Positions 25,154-32,386 of a stretch of 64,000 nt of DNA are shown here, in pieces. This DNA is from Solirubrobacterales bacterium. Its GTDB lineage: Bacteria > Actinomycetota > Thermoleophilia > Solirubrobacterales > Solirubrobacteraceae. The stretch is from NCBI GenBank assembly GCA_019240115.1, contig JAFAYV010000082.1, positions 1 to 64,000 of the forward strand. The letters run 5' to 3'. How positions within the stretch are numbered: the first letter of the stretch is position 1; every line of letters starts with the position of its first letter. The position numbers and the translations under genes were made by a program. Under the pieces are notes generated by a model. It had not been told where the DNA came from. It was given only the letters and a program-made list of their open reading frames with translations, and searched no databases.

Positions 25154-25207
25154 GTCAGCCGCGTGGCGATGCGGTCACGGGTCAGCCGCGTGGCGATGTG
25201 GTCACGG
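25154..25207. repeat. 27-bp tandem duplication
   Basis: Two copies of a 27-bp unit beginning GTCAGCCGCGTGGCGATG, at 25154-25180 and 25181-25207, with one mismatch. The second copy abuts the inverted repeat at 25206-25255. Confidence 0.8.
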
Positions 25208-25255
25208 GGTGGCCGCCGAACTGCCGCGCCTGACCGGCTTATTGGCGGCCACCCC
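25206..25255 (-). terminator. 12-bp inverted repeat downstream of the amidase operon
   Basis: GGGGTGGCCGCC (25206-25217) pairs perfectly with GGCGGCCACCCC (25244-25255) around a 26-nt loop. Its location after the amidase gene and before the GGDEF gene suits a terminator, though a protein-binding dyad is possible. Confidence 0.45.
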
Positions 25256-25285
25256 CCCGGCTGAAGACGCCGAGGCCACTGCCCG

Positions 25286-25312
25286 CGGGAGACGCCCGAG
25301 GAGCGCCTCCCG
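25286..25312 (-). terminator. Hairpin just after the amidase stop codon
   Basis: CGGGAG-A-CGC pairs with GCG-C-CTCCCG across one mismatch, with a 7-nt loop, 7 bp beyond the stop codon. This is a probable GC-rich terminator without a U-tract. Confidence 0.55.
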
Positions 25313-25319
25313 GGCCCCT

Positions 25320-26669
25320 CTAGCGCTCGAGCACCGCCTCGAGCGCCACCGCGGCCTCGAGCACGCGGGCGTCGCTGCCGCGCGGGCCCCAGATCTGGAC
25401 GCCGACCGGGAGCTGTGAGCCGTCGACTCCGGCGCGGACCACGCACGCCGGCAGACCGAGCAGGTCCTGGGGCACGGTGTAGGGCAGCAGGCAGTCGCGG
25501 ACGTCCATCCGGCGGTCGAGATGCGCGACGTGCTCCTCGTCGCCGATCTTCGGCGGCGCGACCGGGCTGATCGGAGTGATCATGAGATCGACGTCGCCGA
25601 ACAGCTCGCTCATCCGGCGGTCGAGCGCGAGCCGCGTCGTGGTCGCGTCGACGTAGTCGCCGACGTCGAGGCGCTCGGCCGACTGCAGCCGGGCGAGCAC
25701 GTCGGCGCCGTACTCCGAGCGCCGGCTCGGATAGAGGCCGGCGCGGCGGTGGGCGACCGCGGCTTCGGTGACCTGGATGACGGTGAACGCGGGCCGGATC
25801 TGCTCGGCGTCGGCGAAGCGCACCTGGCGCACGCCGGCGCTGATCCCGTTCAGCGCGGCGACGGCGGCGTCGAAGACCGGGGCGATGTCGTCGGCGAGCG
25901 GCACGAGATGCAGCTCGGGGCAGGTGCCGACCCGGGCGGCCCCGATCGCCGGTCCGGGGTCGGCGAGGCCAAGCCCCATGGCGCGCAGCGCGGGCGCGAG
26001 ATCGACCGCGGCGAGCGTCATCGCTCCGACGTGGTCGAGCGTCGGCGCGAGCGGCCAGACGCCCGCCGGCGACAGGGCGGCGAACGTCGGCTTCAGGCCC
26101 GAGGTGCCGCAGAAGCCGGCGGGGGCGCGGATCGAGCCGCCGGTGTCGGTGGCGAGCGCGAGCGGCACCTGACGGCTGGCCAGCGCCGCCGCGGAGCCGC
26201 CGCTCGAGCCGCCGGTGATGCGGCTCGGATCATGCGGATTACGCGGCGTGCCCATCCGCGGGTTGACCGAGGTGATCCCCCAGGCGAACTCGTGCGTGCT
26301 CGTTTTGCCCACGAGGACCGCGCCCGCGGCTCGCAGTCGGGCGACCGCGTCGGCGTCGGAGGCCGGGACGTGGTCGGCGAACATCGGCGAGCCGTACGTG
26401 GTGCGCACCTCGGCGGTGTCGAAGATGTCCTTGGCGGCGAACGGCAGCCCGGCGAGCGGACCGGCCTCGTCCCCGGAGCCGTAGGCGCGCTCGGCCGCGC
26501 TCGCCTCCACCCGCGCGCGCTCGAGGCACAGCGTCGTGAACGCCTGCAGCTCGCCGCCGGACGCGTCGATGCGTCCGGCGAACGCGTCGACTGCCTCGAC
26601 CGGCGAGAGCTGCCGCGTGCGGAAGGCTTCGAGCAGCGCCGCGACGCCCAGGTCGACGATCTCGGTCAT
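25320..26669 (-). CDS. Amidase signature family enzyme
   Basis: 449 residues from the ATG at 26669. The Ser-cisSer-Lys triad is complete: Lys in PFAAKDIFDT, and the glycine/serine-rich signature GGSSGGSAAALASRQVPLAL with the nucleophile serine in the following DTGGSIRAPAGFCG. Length is typical. Family members hydrolyse amides, carbamates or allophanate-type ureas; the substrate is not predictable. It lies 17 bp downstream of a GlcG/HbpS-family gene, forming a two-gene operon ended by hairpins. The extension of this frame to 27920 is a shadow. Confidence 0.9.
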   Translation of the reverse strand: MTEIVDLGVAALLEAFRTRQLSPVEAVDAFAGRIDASGGELQAFTTLCLERARVEASAAERAYGSGDEAGPLAGLPFAAKDIFDTAEVRTTYGSPMFADHVPASDADAVARLRAAGAVLVGKTSTHEFAWGITSVNPRMGTPRNPHDPSRITGGSSGGSAAALASRQVPLALATDTGGSIRAPAGFCGTSGLKPTFAALSPAGVWPLAPTLDHVGAMTLAAVDLAPALRAMGLGLADPGPAIGAARVGTCPELHLVPLADDIAPVFDAAVAALNGISAGVRQVRFADAEQIRPAFTVIQVTEAAVAHRRAGLYPSRRSEYGADVLARLQSAERLDVGDYVDATTTRLALDRRMSELFGDVDLMITPISPVAPPKIGDEEHVAHLDRRMDVRDCLLPYTVPQDLLGLPACVVRAGVDGSQLPVGVQIWGPRGSDARVLEAAVALEAVLER

Positions 26670-26686
26670 CGGCGGCGCGGCGCGGT

Positions 26687-27097
26687 TCAGCCGTGCAGCG
26701 CCGCCAGGCCGGCCTCGGCGCAGGCGCGATCCTCGTCGGGCGTGCCGCCGCTGATCCCGACGGCGCCGGTGACCGCTCCGTCGGCGTCGCGGATGACGAG
26801 CGAGCCGGCGCCCGCGATGAGCGGCAGCCGGGTCATCTGGCTGACCGTCGCGACGAACGTCGGGCGGTCCTGGGCCAGCTCGCCGATCGCGTGGCCGTCG
26901 CGATGCCAGACCGCGGCGCCCTGGGCCTTGGCCTCGGCGATCTGCGCGCTGAGCGGCGGTGCGCCGTCCATCCGGTCCAGGCCCATCAGCAGCCCGCCGT
27001 GGTCGACGACCGCCACCGTGACGAACAGCCCGAGCTCCCGCGCATGGGCCTGCGCGGCTTCGATGATCGTGCGGACGTCGACGCGGGTAGTGGACAT
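26687..27097 (-). CDS. GlcG/HbpS family (DUF336) heme-binding-like protein
   Basis: 136 residues from the ATG at 27097. The domain covers the whole protein: IIEAAQAHARELGLFVTVAV, then VDHGGLLMGLDRMDGA, and GAVGISGGTPDEDRACAEAG near the end. This matches the GlcG/HbpS family, small oligomeric proteins that bind heme or sit beside catabolic enzymes as accessory proteins. No signal peptide is present, so unlike HbpS it should be cytoplasmic. It is first in an operon with the amidase and divergent from an SRPBCC gene across 40 bp. Confidence 0.85.
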   Translation of the reverse strand: MSTTRVDVRTIIEAAQAHARELGLFVTVAVVDHGGLLMGLDRMDGAPPLSAQIAEAKAQGAAVWHRDGHAIGELAQDRPTFVATVSQMTRLPLIAGAGSLVIRDADGAVTGAVGISGGTPDEDRACAEAGLAALHG

Positions 27098-27137
27098 CGA
27101 GCGAAGCGGATTCTATGTGCGGCGAGAGGAGACCAGC

Positions 27138-27572
27138 GTGACCACCGATTCCGAGAGCCACGAATTCGAGGTGCAGCGTCTCATCGCCGCGGCTCCCGAG
27201 CAAGTGTTCGACGGCTTCGTCGACCTGCACGGCGAGGGGCAGCCCGACTGGATCCTGGGCTCGAACCTCGACCTGCGGGTCGGCGGCGAGTGGACGGTCG
27301 AGTTCCGGCCGCCGGGGCTGGACGCGATCACCGAGGTCCGGACGATCACCGAGCTCGATCGGCCGCGCCGGCTCGCGTACTCGATGACCACGAGCAGCGA
27401 GGACCCCGGGGAGCGGCTGAGCACCGAGGTCGCGTTCAGCTTCGAGTCGCGTGACGGCGAGACGCTCGTCAAGCTCGATCAGCGAGGCTTCACGTCCAAG
27501 ACGCAGGCCGAGGGCTTCGAGCAGGCCTGGCCGCAGGTGCTCGACCTGCTCGCCGAACGGGTCGACGGCTGA
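27138..27572 (+). CDS. SRPBCC/AHSA1-like protein
   Basis: 144 residues from a GTG at 27138 with a strong GAGAGGAG site 6-7 bases upstream. The START-like fold is indicated by EVQRLIAAAPEQVFDGFVD at the front, the central strand VGGEWTVEFRPPG and the final helix EGFEQAWPQVLDLLAERVDG. This is the AHSA1/CalC branch, which binds hydrophobic ligands or acts in resistance and folding; no specific role can be read. The much longer open frame upstream is antisense to the amidase operon. Confidence 0.82.
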   Translation: MTTDSESHEFEVQRLIAAAPEQVFDGFVDLHGEGQPDWILGSNLDLRVGGEWTVEFRPPGLDAITEVRTITELDRPRRLAYSMTTSSEDPGERLSTEVAFSFESRDGETLVKLDQRGFTSKTQAEGFEQAWPQVLDLLAERVDG

Positions 27573-27575
27573 TCG

Positions 27576-27698
27576 CAGCGGCGCAGCGGCGCAGCGGCGG
27601 CCGGCGAGCGGACGAGCGGCGGCGCCGGAGTCGCGCTCCGGTGCCGCGCGCGAGCGGCGGCCGGCGGAGTCGCGCTCAGGCGCCGCGCGCGAGCAGCG
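27576..27698. repeat. Low-complexity spacer with 8-bp and 39-bp tandem repeats
   Basis: CAGCGGCG occurs three times in tandem at 27576-27599. A 39-bp unit beginning GGAGTCGCGCTC occurs at 27627-27665 and again, with a few changes and truncated, at 27666-27698. The second copy forms the last codons of the membrane-protein gene ending at 27676. Confidence 0.7.
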
Positions 27699-28242
27699 CG
27701 TCGACGATGAGCAGCGACGCCTCGGCGGCGAGGTTGAGGCCGCCGAGCACGTTGACCGCGCGCTTGAGCGTCGCCGCGCGCGGCGGCGTCTCGGCCGCGG
27801 GCTCGCTGCCCGAGTCCATCGGGACCGCGCCCTCGGGCGCCTGCTGGGAGAAGCCCACGCCCGAGACGGCCGAGGCCAGGCCGGTGACCGCGACGGCCCC
27901 GACGGCGACATCCTTGGCACGGATCAGCCGCCGGCGCCGGCGGCTCGTGCGCAGACGCCCGTGCTCGGCGTCGCGGCAGGCCAGCCAGCCGCCGACGAGG
28001 GCCACGAGCGAGAGCGAGTTGACGTTGCCGTAGCGACGCCAGGCGCGGTTGAGCACCTTGCCGCGCTCGGCCTTGTCGCCGACGTCGGCGAGCGCCGGAT
28101 GCATGGCGATGCGGCCGAACAGATTGCCCCCGAGCAGCGCCGCCAGCGCGGCGTCCTGCGCGATCTGCCCGACGAGGGGCCGCGCCCCGGCCGACGGGAC
28201 GAGGTCTGCGGAGTCGGGGATCAGATCCTGGGGGCGCGGCAT
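27676..28242 (-). CDS. Hypothetical membrane protein next to the encapsulin operon
   Basis: 188 residues, ATG at 28242. Four moderately hydrophobic stretches are visible (AALAALLGGNLFGRIAM, LSLVALVGGWLACRDA, VAVGAVAVTGLASAVSGVG, LNLAAEASLLIVDALLA). A basic RTSRRRRRLIRAKD segment lies between the second and third. No known family is recognised. It is on the same strand as, and 72 bp after, the encapsulin gene, but a hairpin lies in between, so it may be a separate unit or a weakly expressed third member. The C-terminus is encoded in a duplicated sequence. Confidence 0.6.
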   Translation of the reverse strand: MPRPQDLIPDSADLVPSAGARPLVGQIAQDAALAALLGGNLFGRIAMHPALADVGDKAERGKVLNRAWRRYGNVNSLSLVALVGGWLACRDAEHGRLRTSRRRRRLIRAKDVAVGAVAVTGLASAVSGVGFSQQAPEGAVPMDSGSEPAAETPPRAATLKRAVNVLGGLNLAAEASLLIVDALLARGA

Positions 28243-28270
28243 CCTCGGACTGCGCTACCCCGGGAATGCG

Positions 28271-28291
28271 CGCGGCCAAACTTCAGCCGCG
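28271..28291 (-). terminator. Hairpin between encapsulin and the downstream membrane gene
   Basis: A 6-bp stem, CGCGGC with GCCGCG, and a 9-nt loop lie 24 bp after the encapsulin stop. It is flanked by CCCGGG on both sides, which could extend the structure. Probably a terminator or attenuator. Confidence 0.45.
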
Positions 28292-28314
28292 GCCATCCTC
28301 CCCGGGCGCCGGAA

Positions 28315-29121
28315 TCAGCTGGCCAGCGGCACCGCCGCCTCGGGCGTCGCGACGTGGAAGCTGAAGCTCTGCTCGAGGTAGAACCTGACCTCGTCGCGAT
28401 CGTGCTCGAGATAGCCGATCGAGAGGTCCTGTCCCGACTCGAACAGGAAGTCGTCGCCTCGGAGGCTGAGCACGACTCCGCCCGAGACCCCGGGCGCCCA
28501 CACGATCTCGCCGCCGAGGATCTTGTGCAGGTGGTCGCGCAGCGGATAGCCGCCGTGCTCGGCGGTCTCGGCGACGAGCTTGTACTCCTCGCTGCCCAGC
28601 GCGAGCCCATATGGGCCGTCGACCCCGGCCTGCAGCAGCGCCAGCACCGCGCTGGCCACCGGCCGCGGCCAGCCGTCGGGATCGTTGCCGAGGGTCAGCC
28701 CCTGATGCGGCGAGGCCTCGGAGATCCCGACCATGTCGACCTCCGGCCAGCCGTGGAACACCGCCTTGTTCTCGGCGACGGCCATCCGGTGCGCGGCGAG
28801 GTCGAGCGGCTCGAGATCGGCGTCCTGCGCCCCGCGGTCGTCGTCGCGTAGCTCCGCGCGCGAGATCGCGAACTCGGCGCGCACCTCGGCGAGCGGCAGC
28901 ACGCGGCGCCGCATCCCGGTCACGTTGGGGCACGGGGCGGTGGAGACCGCCTCGACGCGCCCGAGGTTGGTGGACGAGTATTGCCAGCCGAACGGGCCGA
29001 GGAAGTCGATGAGCTTGCGCGCGCCCAGGGCGGCGGCGAGCCGCTCGCGCGCCTCCTCGTCGAGCAGCTTCCAGTTGCCGTCGCTGATCGGCGCGTGCGA
29101 GCGCAGCAGATGGTTGCTCAT
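28315..29121 (-). CDS. enc: Encapsulin nanocompartment shell protein (family 1, linocin M18-like)
   Basis: 268 residues beginning MSNHLLRSHAPISDGNWKLL, the N-terminal pattern of encapsulin shells, followed by RKLIDFLGPFGWQYSSTNLG, GWPEVDMVGI, GPYGLALGSEEYKLVAET and the C-terminal DDFLFESGQDLSIGYLEHDR. Family 1 encapsulins have an HK97 phage-capsid fold and usually form ~24-nm (T=1) cages in the cytoplasm around a cargo enzyme. The ATG at 29121 overlaps the stop of the ferritin-like cargo gene (ATGA), so cargo and shell are translationally coupled. With that cargo the compartment should store iron. Family and operon context are unambiguous. Confidence 0.95.
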   Translation of the reverse strand: MSNHLLRSHAPISDGNWKLLDEEARERLAAALGARKLIDFLGPFGWQYSSTNLGRVEAVSTAPCPNVTGMRRRVLPLAEVRAEFAISRAELRDDDRGAQDADLEPLDLAAHRMAVAENKAVFHGWPEVDMVGISEASPHQGLTLGNDPDGWPRPVASAVLALLQAGVDGPYGLALGSEEYKLVAETAEHGGYPLRDHLHKILGGEIVWAPGVSGGVVLSLRGDDFLFESGQDLSIGYLEHDRDEVRFYLEQSFSFHVATPEAAVPLAS

Positions 29122-29519
29122 CGGCTGGCCCCCTTCAGGCTCCCGAGCCCGAGCGAGCCGGAGCCGTCGGCGCCCGAGCTGCCCGGGTCGACGCTGGCGG
29201 CGTCGTCGTCCGCGGCCTCCTCGGCGGCCTCGCCCTGCTGCACGATGTCGCCGCCCTGGAACAGGATCCCCTGCGCGATCTCGCGCCAGGCCGGCGTCCG
29301 GCGCAGGAGGAACTCGAGGTCCATGCTGAAGTGCTTGAACTCCTCACCGACGGCGTTGCGCATGACGGCGAGCGCCTGCGGATCTGACTCGAGCGCGATC
29401 CGCTGCTCGTACCAGCCGATCGCCTCCGCCTCCTCGGTCAACGACGCGCACAGGCGCGCGAACGTCCTGGTCTCCTCCGGAAGCTCCTCCGGGGGCTCGT
29501 GGTACTGATCGAAACCCAT
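29118..29519 (-). CDS. Encapsulated ferritin-like protein with cargo-loading peptide
   Basis: 133 residues from the ATG at 29519, with AGGAG 8 bases upstream. The helical core has the EncFtn metal-site pattern: Glu in CASLTEEAEAIGWYEQRIAL and the EEFKHFSMDLEFLLRRTP helix. Two such helices dimerise to build the ferroxidase centre. A flexible acidic Gly/Ser linker leads to the C-terminal GSGSLGLGSLKGASR, in which SLGLGSLKG fits the encapsulin cargo-loading peptide. Known relatives oxidise Fe(II) inside the encapsulin shell. It is first in the cargo-shell operon and divergent from a small membrane-protein gene. Confidence 0.93.
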   Translation of the reverse strand: MGFDQYHEPPEELPEETRTFARLCASLTEEAEAIGWYEQRIALESDPQALAVMRNAVGEEFKHFSMDLEFLLRRTPAWREIAQGILFQGGDIVQQGEAAEEAADDDAASVDPGSSGADGSGSLGLGSLKGASR

Positions 29520-29586
29520 CTCATTCTCCTGGTCGGTGTGGCTCTGGTGCCAACGCTACCCGTCGGCGCTGTGCCACCATCGCCCC

Positions 29587-29934
29587 ATGTCCCGACTGCA
29601 GCGCACTCGCACGGCGCCGCTGGCGGCCTTCGGCCTGATCGCCGGCTACGCGGTCGCGGTCGGCACCGGCTCGCGACCTCTCGGCGGACTCGTGCTGGCG
29701 GCCTGCGGGCTGACGTGCGTCGCCGTCTGGTGGCGCCGCGACGGGCGCGCGACGACCGTCCGGCTGACGGTCGCCGGCCTGCTTGCGTTCGCCCTCTCGC
29801 ACGTCCTCGGCCTCGTCATCGGCGCCTGGCCGGCGGTGCTCGTCGTCGCGGCCGCAACCGCGGCGCTGTGCTTCAGGTTGTCGGACTCGCGCCGGGGCTC
29901 GCCGGCGCTTGGTTCGCAAGCCGCAGCTCGCTGA
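29587..29934 (+). CDS. Small multi-helix membrane protein
   Basis: 115 residues starting MSRLQRTRTAPLAAFGLIAG (ATG at 29587). Three to four hydrophobic segments (AAFGLIAGYAVAVGTG, GGLVLAACGLTCVAVWW, LTVAGLLAFALSHVLGLVIG, WPAVLVVAAATAALCF) span most of the protein. No family is recognised. It is divergent from the encapsulin cargo gene across 67 bp, so the promoters overlap. Its 3' end overlaps the frameshifted VOC gene antisense by about 60 bp. Confidence 0.6.
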   Translation: MSRLQRTRTAPLAAFGLIAGYAVAVGTGSRPLGGLVLAACGLTCVAVWWRRDGRATTVRLTVAGLLAFALSHVLGLVIGAWPAVLVVAAATAALCFRLSDSRRGSPALGSQAAAR

Positions 29935-30728
29935 CCGAGAACGTCGCGCCGTCGGGCGCGGCGAGGACCGAGCGACGAAACGGCGGCGCGTCGTGCGGGG
30001 GCTCGATCACGCTGCCGCCGAGCTCGGTCGCGCGCGCGGCCACCGCGTCGGCGTCGGCGATCCAGAAGTCGACGTCCCAGCGCGCGGGCTCGTCGTCGTC
30101 GCCGGCCGCCGCCATCGCCGCGACGACGTCGCGGGGCACCGGCTGCTCGGGCTCGCCGCCGACGTAGCCGGGCAGGCGGAACCGCGACAGACCGGGCGCG
30201 GCCTGCGAGAACTCCTCGGCGCGCCAACCGAACACGCGCGCGTAGAACGCGCCGGCGCCCGCCGGGTCGGGCGTGATCAGCGCGCTCATCGCGTACGCCG
30301 AGGGGGCGTTGACGATCTGGGCGCCGTGGCGATCGCCGGCCTGCCAGAGGCCGAAGACCGCGCCCGCCGGGGTCGGCGACGATCGCCGTCCGTCCCGCGG
30401 GGAGGACGTCGAAGGGCTCCGTGACGATGCGCCCGCCGGCCGCCCGCGCCTGCGCCGCCGCCTCGTCGGCGCTCGCGACGGCGACGTAGGTCGTCCAGGC
30501 GCAGGGCGGCGACGGAAGCCCGCCGCCGACGCTGCCCACGCCGGCCACGTCGAGCCCGGCGGCGCGCGCCACCCAATACTCGCCCGGCGGGTCGCCGGGC
30601 ATCGGACCGGTGCCGGCGAACTCCCAGCCGAACACCCCGCCGTAGAACCGGCGGGCGGCGGCCAGGTCCGGCGTGATCGTGTCGACCAAGCAGGGAACGC
30701 CTGGGGGATAGGTGTGCAATCGAGCCAT
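29873..30728 (-). pseudogene. Double-VOC (glyoxalase-like) protein gene with a frameshift
   Basis: From the ATG at 30728 the protein reads MARLHTYPPGVPCLVDTITP through a normal first VOC module ending TAIVADPGG. The continuation expected in this family, GAVFGLWQAGDRHGAQIVNA, appears in another frame and carries the whole second module (YAMSALITPDPAGAGAFYAR and on) to the stop at 29873. Removing one base from the GGG run on the coding strand (CCC at 30363-30365) would restore a single ~284-residue protein. This is therefore a one-base insertion, either genuine (recent pseudogene) or an assembly error. Relatives are two-domain VOC proteins such as the CFP32/hydroxylase types. Confidence 0.82.
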
Positions 30729-30822
30729 GCCTGCTGTGACCGGGACGCGCGGCGAAAGTCATCGCCGGGCGGGCTCACGAAACTCCGACGAACCCTTAAC
30801 CTGAACTCGCGGCGACGGTGAC

Positions 30823-30828
30823 TAGTCT
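30823..30828 (+). promoter_or_regulatory. Candidate -10 element for the gene at 30838
   Basis: TAGTCT ends 9 bases before the ATG at 30838. No Shine-Dalgarno is evident. Confidence 0.3.
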
Positions 30829-30837
30829 CGATGAGTG

Positions 30838-31296
30838 ATGGCGTACACGACCGCTGAAGGCAGGGAGAAGGTCCTCGGTGACCTGTCGGTGGCGATCCGT
30901 CAGATCGCCGTGTCGCTCGCCGCGCTCGGCGAGGCCTACGAGCAGCTCGACGAGCGGCTCGCCGACACGCTCGAGGAGCAGCTGTTCCGCCCGGTGCAGT
31001 CCGCCTACGGCCGGGCGCGCCGGACCCATGCCGAGTTCGCGGCGCGCAGCGGCCTGCGAGCGGCGGCGTTCGGACCGGTGCTGCCGGGAGCCCCGTCGCA
31101 GTCGGTCCAGTCGCTGATCGAGCGCGCCGTGGAGTCCGCGCAGGACGCCGACCAGGCGATCGCCGAGCTGCAGGATTCGATGCTCCCCGTCGAGGTCGGC
31201 GACACCGAGCTGCGCGCCGGCCTGTCGCAGGTCCGCGAGACGCTCTCGGCGGTCCCCCTGCGGGCGCGCGAGATCGTCCGCGTCATCGGTCGCTGA
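30838..31296 (+). CDS. Hypothetical all-helical protein
   Basis: 152 residues, ATG at 30838 (a GTG directly before it is also in frame). The sequence is almost entirely amphipathic helix: KVLGDLSVAIRQIAVSLAAL, YEQLDERLADTLEEQLFRPV and later LIERAVESAQDADQAIAELQ. There are no cysteines, no membrane segment and no recognisable motif. It may be a four-helix bundle or coiled coil. It lies 49 bp upstream of the desaturase gene on the same strand and could share its transcript. I do not recognise a family. Confidence 0.65.
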   Translation: MAYTTAEGREKVLGDLSVAIRQIAVSLAALGEAYEQLDERLADTLEEQLFRPVQSAYGRARRTHAEFAARSGLRAAAFGPVLPGAPSQSVQSLIERAVESAQDADQAIAELQDSMLPVEVGDTELRAGLSQVRETLSAVPLRAREIVRVIGR

Positions 31297-31345
31297 CGCG
31301 GTTGCACCGGTCGTCGCGGCGAGGCTGTAGAGTCGCCGCTTCTCC

Positions 31346-32338
31346 ATGGGCCTCGACACCCCCAGCGCGGTCGCCGTGCCCGACAGCGAACTCATCCTCG
31401 CGCCGACGGATGCGGCCGGCGAGGTGCGCGCGGTCAAGATGCCACTTGTCGATCGTCTGGCCAGCGCCGTCGTCACCGCGGCGCCGCCGATCCTCGTGCT
31501 GCTCGGCATGTGGTTCGGCTGGAATCACGGGCTGCTCGTCTGGCAGGACCTGCTCGTGCTGGCGATCTTCTACATGGTCATCGGCACCGGGATCACGGTC
31601 GGCTTCCACCGGCTGCTGACCCATCGGTCGTTCAAGTGCGGCCGGCTGCTGCGCGCGGGGCTCGCCGCGCTCGGCTCGGCCGCCGCCGAGGGCCCGGTGA
31701 TCGACTGGGTGGCCACGCATCGCAAGCACCACCAGTTCTCCGACGAGACCGGCGACCCGCACAGCCCGCACCTCGATGATCGGCACGGCTGGCGCGGCGA
31801 GCTGTGGGGCTTCTGGCACGCCCACGTCGGCTGGGTGTTCTCCGACATGGAGGTCGCCGATGAGCGGCGGTATGCCAAGGACCTGCTCGCCGACCCGTGG
31901 ATCCGCTTCGTCGATCGCACGTTCGTGCTCTGGGTGGTGCTCGGCCTCGTCGCCGTGTTCGGGCTCGGGGTGGCGCTCACCGGCACGGTCGCCGGAGGCC
32001 TGACCGCGATGCTGTGGGGCGGAGCGGCGCGGATCTTCTTCATGCACCACGCGACCTTCAGCATCAACTCGGTCTGTCACTACTTCGGCAGGCAGGCCTA
32101 CGACACCGGCGACGAGTCGCGCAACGTCTTCTGGCTGTCGATCCCGACCTGGGGCGAGGCCTGGCACAACAACCATCACGCGTTCCCGACCTCGTATCGC
32201 CACGGCCTCGGCCGCTGGCAGCTCGATCCCTCCGCGGCGATCATCCGCCTGCTCGAGATGACCGGGCTGGCGTGGGACGTCGTCCGGGTCGACCCCGCCA
32301 AGCGCGCCCGCAAGCTCGCCGCGACGTCGGGCGCGTAA
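31346..32338 (+). CDS. Membrane fatty-acid desaturase (acyl-CoA delta-9 type)
   Basis: 330 residues with all three histidine boxes of the stearoyl-CoA-type desaturases: HRLLTHRSF near residue 90, HRKHHQF near 128 and HNNHHAF near 275. Four membrane segments hold the di-iron site at the cytoplasmic face. The enzyme introduces a cis double bond into a saturated acyl chain with O2 and electrons from ferredoxin or an oxidoreductase. ATG at 31346; a TAGAGT hexamer lies 12 bases before it. The next gene, 48 bp downstream, is a cyclopropane-fatty-acid-synthase-like methyltransferase that would use its product. Confidence 0.93.
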   Translation: MGLDTPSAVAVPDSELILAPTDAAGEVRAVKMPLVDRLASAVVTAAPPILVLLGMWFGWNHGLLVWQDLLVLAIFYMVIGTGITVGFHRLLTHRSFKCGRLLRAGLAALGSAAAEGPVIDWVATHRKHHQFSDETGDPHSPHLDDRHGWRGELWGFWHAHVGWVFSDMEVADERRYAKDLLADPWIRFVDRTFVLWVVLGLVAVFGLGVALTGTVAGGLTAMLWGGAARIFFMHHATFSINSVCHYFGRQAYDTGDESRNVFWLSIPTWGEAWHNNHHAFPTSYRHGLGRWQLDPSAAIIRLLEMTGLAWDVVRVDPAKRARKLAATSGA

Positions 32339-32371
32339 GGGTCCACGACTAAACCCAGGAGAGGCGGACAC

Positions 32372-32377
32372 TAGGCT
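32372..32377 (+). promoter_or_regulatory. Candidate -10 element for the cyclopropane synthase gene
   Basis: TAGGCT ends 9 bases before the ATG at 32387, suggesting an extra leaderless promoter inside the desaturase-synthase pair. Confidence 0.35.
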
Positions 32378-32386
32378 GAGGGCGCG

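Larger units (their letters stand above)
24824..25319. other. Gene-free spacer between the amidase and GGDEF-EAL genes
   Basis: 496 bp. It contains two separate tandem duplications (25042-25097 and 25154-25207), a long inverted repeat (25206-25255) and a hairpin just after the amidase stop. No RNA gene or cyclic di-GMP riboswitch was recognised. Confidence 0.6.
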
